Below are positions 45,167 through 48,151 of a stretch of DNA of 48,151 bases, one piece after another; positions within the stretch are counted from its first letter, which is position 1, and each line of letters starts with the position of its first letter. The notes under the pieces are model-generated. The model saw nothing but the letters and a program-made list of their open reading frames with translations, was not told where the DNA came from and did not search any database. Made by a program: the position numbers and the translations under genes. This DNA comes from Bacteroidales bacterium (GTDB lineage: Bacteria; Bacteroidota; Bacteroidia; Bacteroidales; WCHB1-69), in assembly GCA_017617445.1 (NCBI GenBank), contig JAFZWE010000007.1:1-48151 (forward strand), read 5' to 3'.

Positions 45167-48151
45167 TCACCGAACCTTTACGCAACGGATGCTATGGCAA
45201 TCCTTTTTGCTCCGGATAATAAATTCTCCGTCGCAAACCGCGCATTGCAAAGTGGAACCCATGGCAGAACTGCCAGGTACCGATGAGCAGGACCAGAAGC
45301 TGGCCATGGTCATCAAACTCTCATAGTAACCTGTCGCATTGGAATACATACCACCACCGCGGGCATCAAAGCCGCTGGCGGGTTCGGAACCCACCAAACT
45401 GCTCACCCAATAATTGGGGTTGGTAGAACGCACATAAGGCATTCCTCCTGCACCTTCCAACATGTGGATATAGTCCTCATCCGTGGGGATAGCCCAACCG
45501 TCGGCACATGCTCCCTGTACATGACCATCCACGTATGTAGGCGTAGCGGCATCATCATTTTCAGCCACGCCGAGGGCCGTGTACCAACTGTAAAGATTGC
45601 CGTAGATGGCTTGCAAAGAATCGCTGTCATTATATTCACGGATTCCACTGACAGCCCGTGTGGAACGAGTCTGTGTCAGTCGCAAGTTCTCACGGGTCCA
45701 ACAGTTGCCACCAATACGCTTGGAAGGATAAGTATAGCCATTGAGCACCATCGGTGAGCATACCGGATAGGTGAGTACAATGCGCTGCGTGCAAATCAAT
45801 GAATCTCCTCCACATGTATCAACCAAATGCCATCTCACGATGTACGTGGTATCCTCAAGTCCCTCGGGTATTCTGTAACGATTATTGGCAGTTGCCCCCT
45901 CAAGAACCAGAGTCAGCGGCATATCCGGGATATTGCTGCTCCAGGTGGGTTGATGAAGGATGACCAAAGTATCAACAGCACCATATCTCAACATGATGGA
46001 TGTATCGTTGGAGCATGTGTAGGTAACACTGCCTGTCTGTTCCACAGAAGGCTTCACTGTGAAGGCAGCAGATGCCATGGCCAAGCAGCCGTTAAAGTCG
46101 GTAACTGTGATTGCAACATTATAGGTATGCTGACCGTCATTGACACCGTTTTGAGCCACCGTCGTGGCATTTGCATTCACATTGGCGGCATCGCCGCTCC
46201 ATTCATAGCTATAGTCAGGTGTACCGCCATTCACCACCACACTCACTGGATAAGTGCCCTGGTTCGGACAGAGATCAGCCGGAGTGACGATGCTGGCCGT
46301 AAGCTCTTCTATTTCGCTGATGGTGAAGTTCACAGTGACTTGATATCCCAATGAGTCGGTTACAACAACACTATAATTACCCTCAGTCAGGTTGCTGTAT
46401 GTATGAGGAGTGAAATACTCTTCATTTGGTGCTCCCTCAAACGAGAAGTAATACTTGCCATAATGTCTCTTGCCACCTGTCACATCAATTCTAGCAGTAC
46501 CATTATTCCCAGTGTGACAGAACACCAATGTTGTCGTAGCTTCTGCCTTCAACTTAGGATAAATGTATAACGCACTGTCCAAAATAATGAAGGAAACACC
46601 GGTGAAATTCGGATTGTGGTTAGAGAAGTCCGTGGAATGCAAATTCATATTAATGATTGTAAGGACATTTTCACTACCCATATCAGATACAACATCATTA
46701 CCCGTGAAAGTGATGTCAGATTCGCTATACAACGGATCATTGATGCTCACGCTGTAACCCGTGACAGTTTGTACTGTGCCGTCATATTCCACTTCTGCAC
46801 CATGTTCCTGGATGGTTACAACGACATTCGGACGTGGTGTGATGCTGAACACTCCCGTTTGAGTCGTCACCGTGTAGTTCGGGTTGGAGGCAGGATCCAC
46901 CGTCACTGTGATTGTGTAATTCCCCATATTCTGACCTGCTGCGCGACTCAAGCTGTACACCGGTGCCACTCCGCCGGCAGGGACACCCGTCACTGTCGCC
47001 GTCAAAGCGGGATCAGTGGAAGGATTATTGTCATACACCTTCGTCTTGTTGTCTGCAGCAATGGTGATGGCAGCGGGAGTAATCTCCTGCGTGAAGTCGT
47101 AGGTCACGCTGTAGTTGCTGATGTCGTCACTTGTAGCAAATGCCGTCGTGATATTTGCACCCATATTATCGGTATAGATATCCACAACACTATTCGGGGT
47201 CGTCACCACTCCAGCCGTCAGCGTCGCTCCGTTCTGCAGACCCGTCGTGCTCACCGCAGTTCCGTTGTAATTCGTCACCAACGGAGTGCCATCATACACC
47301 TTCGTGTCGTTGATGGTGATGGTGAGCTCTCTCAGCGTAATCACCTGTGTAAAGTCGTAGCTTACGCTGTAGTTGCTGATGTCGTCGCTCGTGGTGAACG
47401 CCGTGGTGATGGTCATCTCGTCGCTGGAGGTCGGAGCCGTAGTGCCCGTGTAATCGTAGGTGTCCACATCCTTCGCGCTGCTCGTCACCACGCCGCTGAT
47501 CGTCGCGCCGTTCTGCAGGCCGCTGACGACGTAGCCGTTGCTCTGGCCGTTCGTCGCAGCAGTTATCGTGCTCACGAACTGCAGACCGTCGTACACCTTC
47601 ATCGTGTCGAGGGTGATGGTCAGCTCTCTCGGAGTGATCACCTGTGTGAAGTCATAGCTTACGCTGTAGTTAGTGATGTCATCGCTGGTGGTGAACTCCG
47701 TCGTGATGGTCATCTCGTCGCCGGAGGTCGGAGCCGTCGTTCCTGTGTACTCATAGGTGTCCACATTCTTCGCGCGGCTCGTCACCACACCGCTGATGGT
47801 CGCGCCGTTCTGCAAGCCGGCAATCGTGTAGCCGTTGCTCTGGCCGTTCGTCGCAGCAGTTAGCGTGCTCACGAACTGCAGACCGTCGTACACCTTCGTC
47901 GTGTCGAGGGTGATGGTCAGTTCTCTCGGAGTGATCTCCTGCGTGAAGCTGTAGGTCACGCTGTAGTTGGTGATGCCGTCGCTCGTGGTGAACGCCGTGG
48001 TGATGGTGGCGGTGCCCGTCGTGCCGTCACCCGTGTAGGTCGCCACATCCTTCGCGCTGCTCGTCACCACGCCGCTGATCGTCGCGCCGTTCTGCAGGCC
48101 GCTGACGACATAGCCGTTGTTATGGCCGTTCGTCGCACTGCTGAGCGTGCT
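45167..48151 (-). CDS. Mosaic surface protein with YDG/MBG repeats and FISUMP C-terminus, 5' end beyond the window
   Basis: The frame is open to the right edge, so at least 994 residues are present and the N-terminus is missing. From 48151 to about 47080 it consists of YDG-type repeats (ELTITLDTTKVYDG, GLQNGATISGVVTS, DDITNYSVSYDFTQ). An MBG-like domain follows (ITIAADNKTKVYDNNPSTDP, GNYTITVTVDPASNPNYT; about 47090-46830). Then come a VTIQEHGAEVEYDGT domain, an SprB-like domain (TTLVFCHTGNNGTARIDVTGG, split here as a single region near 46540-46300), a PKD-like domain (46290-46060) and the FISUMP domain (about 45740-45167; RIGGNCWTRENLRL, ACADGWAIPTDEDYIHM, ending SIRCVKVR). This is a probable adhesin or matrix-binding surface protein; the ligand is unknown. 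Confidence 0.85.
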   Translation of the reverse strand, partial: STLSSATNGHNNGYVVSGLQNGATISGVVTSSAKDVATYTGDGTTGTATITTAFTTSDGITNYSVTYSFTQEITPRELTITLDTTKVYDGLQFVSTLTAATNGQSNGYTIAGLQNGATISGVVTSRAKNVDTYEYTGTTAPTSGDEMTITTEFTTSDDITNYSVSYDFTQVITPRELTITLDTMKVYDGLQFVSTITAATNGQSNGYVVSGLQNGATISGVVTSSAKDVDTYDYTGTTAPTSSDEMTITTAFTTSDDISNYSVSYDFTQVITLRELTITINDTKVYDGTPLVTNYNGTAVSTTGLQNGATLTAGVVTTPNSVVDIYTDNMGANITTAFATSDDISNYSVTYDFTQEITPAAITIAADNKTKVYDNNPSTDPALTATVTGVPAGGVAPVYSLSRAAGQNMGNYTITVTVDPASNPNYTVTTQTGVFSITPRPNVVVTIQEHGAEVEYDGTVQTVTGYSVSINDPLYSESDITFTGNDVVSDMGSENVLTIINMNLHSTDFSNHNPNFTGVSFIILDSALYIYPKLKAEATTTLVFCHTGNNGTARIDVTGGKRHYGKYYFSFEGAPNEEYFTPHTYSNLTEGNYSVVVTDSLGYQVTVNFTISEIEELTASIVTPADLCPNQGTYPVSVVVNGGTPDYSYEWSGDAANVNANATTVAQNGVNDGQHTYNVAITVTDFNGCLAMASAAFTVKPSVEQTGSVTYTCSNDTSIMLRYGAVDTLVILHQPTWSSNIPDMPLTLVLEGATANNRYRIPEGLEDTTYIVRWHLVDTCGGDSLICTQRIVLTYPVCSPMVLNGYTYPSKRIGGNCWTRENLRLTQTRSTRAVSGIREYNDSDSLQAIYGNLYSWYTALGVAENDDAATPTYVDGHVQGACADGWAIPTDEDYIHMLEGAGGMPYVRSTNPNYWVSSLVGSEPASGFDARGGGMYSNATGYYESLMTMASFWSCSSVPGSSAMGSTLQCAVCDGEFIIRSKKDCHSIRCVKVR
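47329..48151 (-). repeat. 297-bp tandem repeat within the surface protein gene
   Basis: The landmark CTCTC(G/A)G recurs at 47329, 47626 and 47923, exactly 297 bases (99 codons) apart, with the remaining sequence largely conserved. The third unit is cut by the window edge. A shorter, more diverged unit lies at about 47071-47328. The repeats are noticeably richer in G and C than the rest of the gene. Confidence 0.9.

Noticed and set aside
46616-47863. Plus-strand frame of 415 codons with Arg/His-rich repeats
   Set aside because: It is opposite the YDG/MBG repeats; its own repetitiveness merely mirrors the 297-bp repeats.
47329-48151. CRISPR-like array
   Set aside because: The 297-bp units are coding, in frame (99 codons) and adjacent without spacers.

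Overview
The window is bacterial and comes from the Bacteroidota, most likely the order Bacteroidales. The evidence is: promoters of the Bacteroidota type (TAnnTTTG at -7, some with TTTG or TTG about 20 bases upstream), no Shine-Dalgarno sequences, many FISUMP-type secreted proteins, a DUF389 membrane protein, XseA and LepB sequences of Bacteroidota type, and a 2,931-residue secreted protein that resembles the TANFOR family. No tRNA, rRNA, CRISPR array, prophage or transposase was found.

Left region (1-4111): a small decayed duplication array. The 3' end of an AAA+ ATPase gene enters from the left edge. A conserved inverted repeat and promoter follow, then a short secreted-protein gene carrying a C7 tract that appears to have lost its reading frame, then a dead FISUMP-like gene (nonsense codon, internal deletion, frameshift). 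The same order starts again at 1847 with a 12-codon echo of the ATPase 3' end, the same inverted repeat and promoter, an intact FISUMP lipoprotein gene, and the intact version of the dead FISUMP-like gene.

Middle-left region (4146-8119): a solitary HicB-type antitoxin faces away from a glutathione-peroxidase-like gene. Next come a 23-bp tandem repeat, a complete AAA+ ATPase with a PD-(D/E)xK end, a secreted-protein gene cut by an in-frame TAA, and an AlkD-like DNA alkylation repair gene.

Central region (8138-22184, minus strand): a four-gene operon with gaps of 12 to 28 bases. It encodes an outer-membrane beta-barrel, the giant 2,931-residue secreted protein, a fibronectin-III-repeat protein and a 357-residue secreted protein. 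This is the best candidate for an undescribed system, perhaps a giant surface structure with its own outer-membrane partner.

Conserved core (22410-32066): a coupled DUF389-xseA pair on the minus strand, then a plus-strand envelope cluster of a double-parvulin SurA-like PPIase, a SurA-like lipoprotein, signal peptidase I, a YfcC-type carrier and an outer-membrane barrel.

Right region (32243-48151, minus strand): three very large mosaic surface-protein genes built from the same modules (beta-helix or carbohydrate-binding-like, InlB/Listeria-Bacteroides repeats, GLUG-like, Ig/PKD-like, MBG/YDG, SprB-like) and each ending in a closely similar FISUMP domain. Two share the same leader and signal peptide. 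One is split by a TGG-to-TAG type stop at 38810-38812. The last runs off the right edge and carries 297-bp tandem repeats. Duplication and inactivation of secreted proteins is the main theme at both ends of the window.
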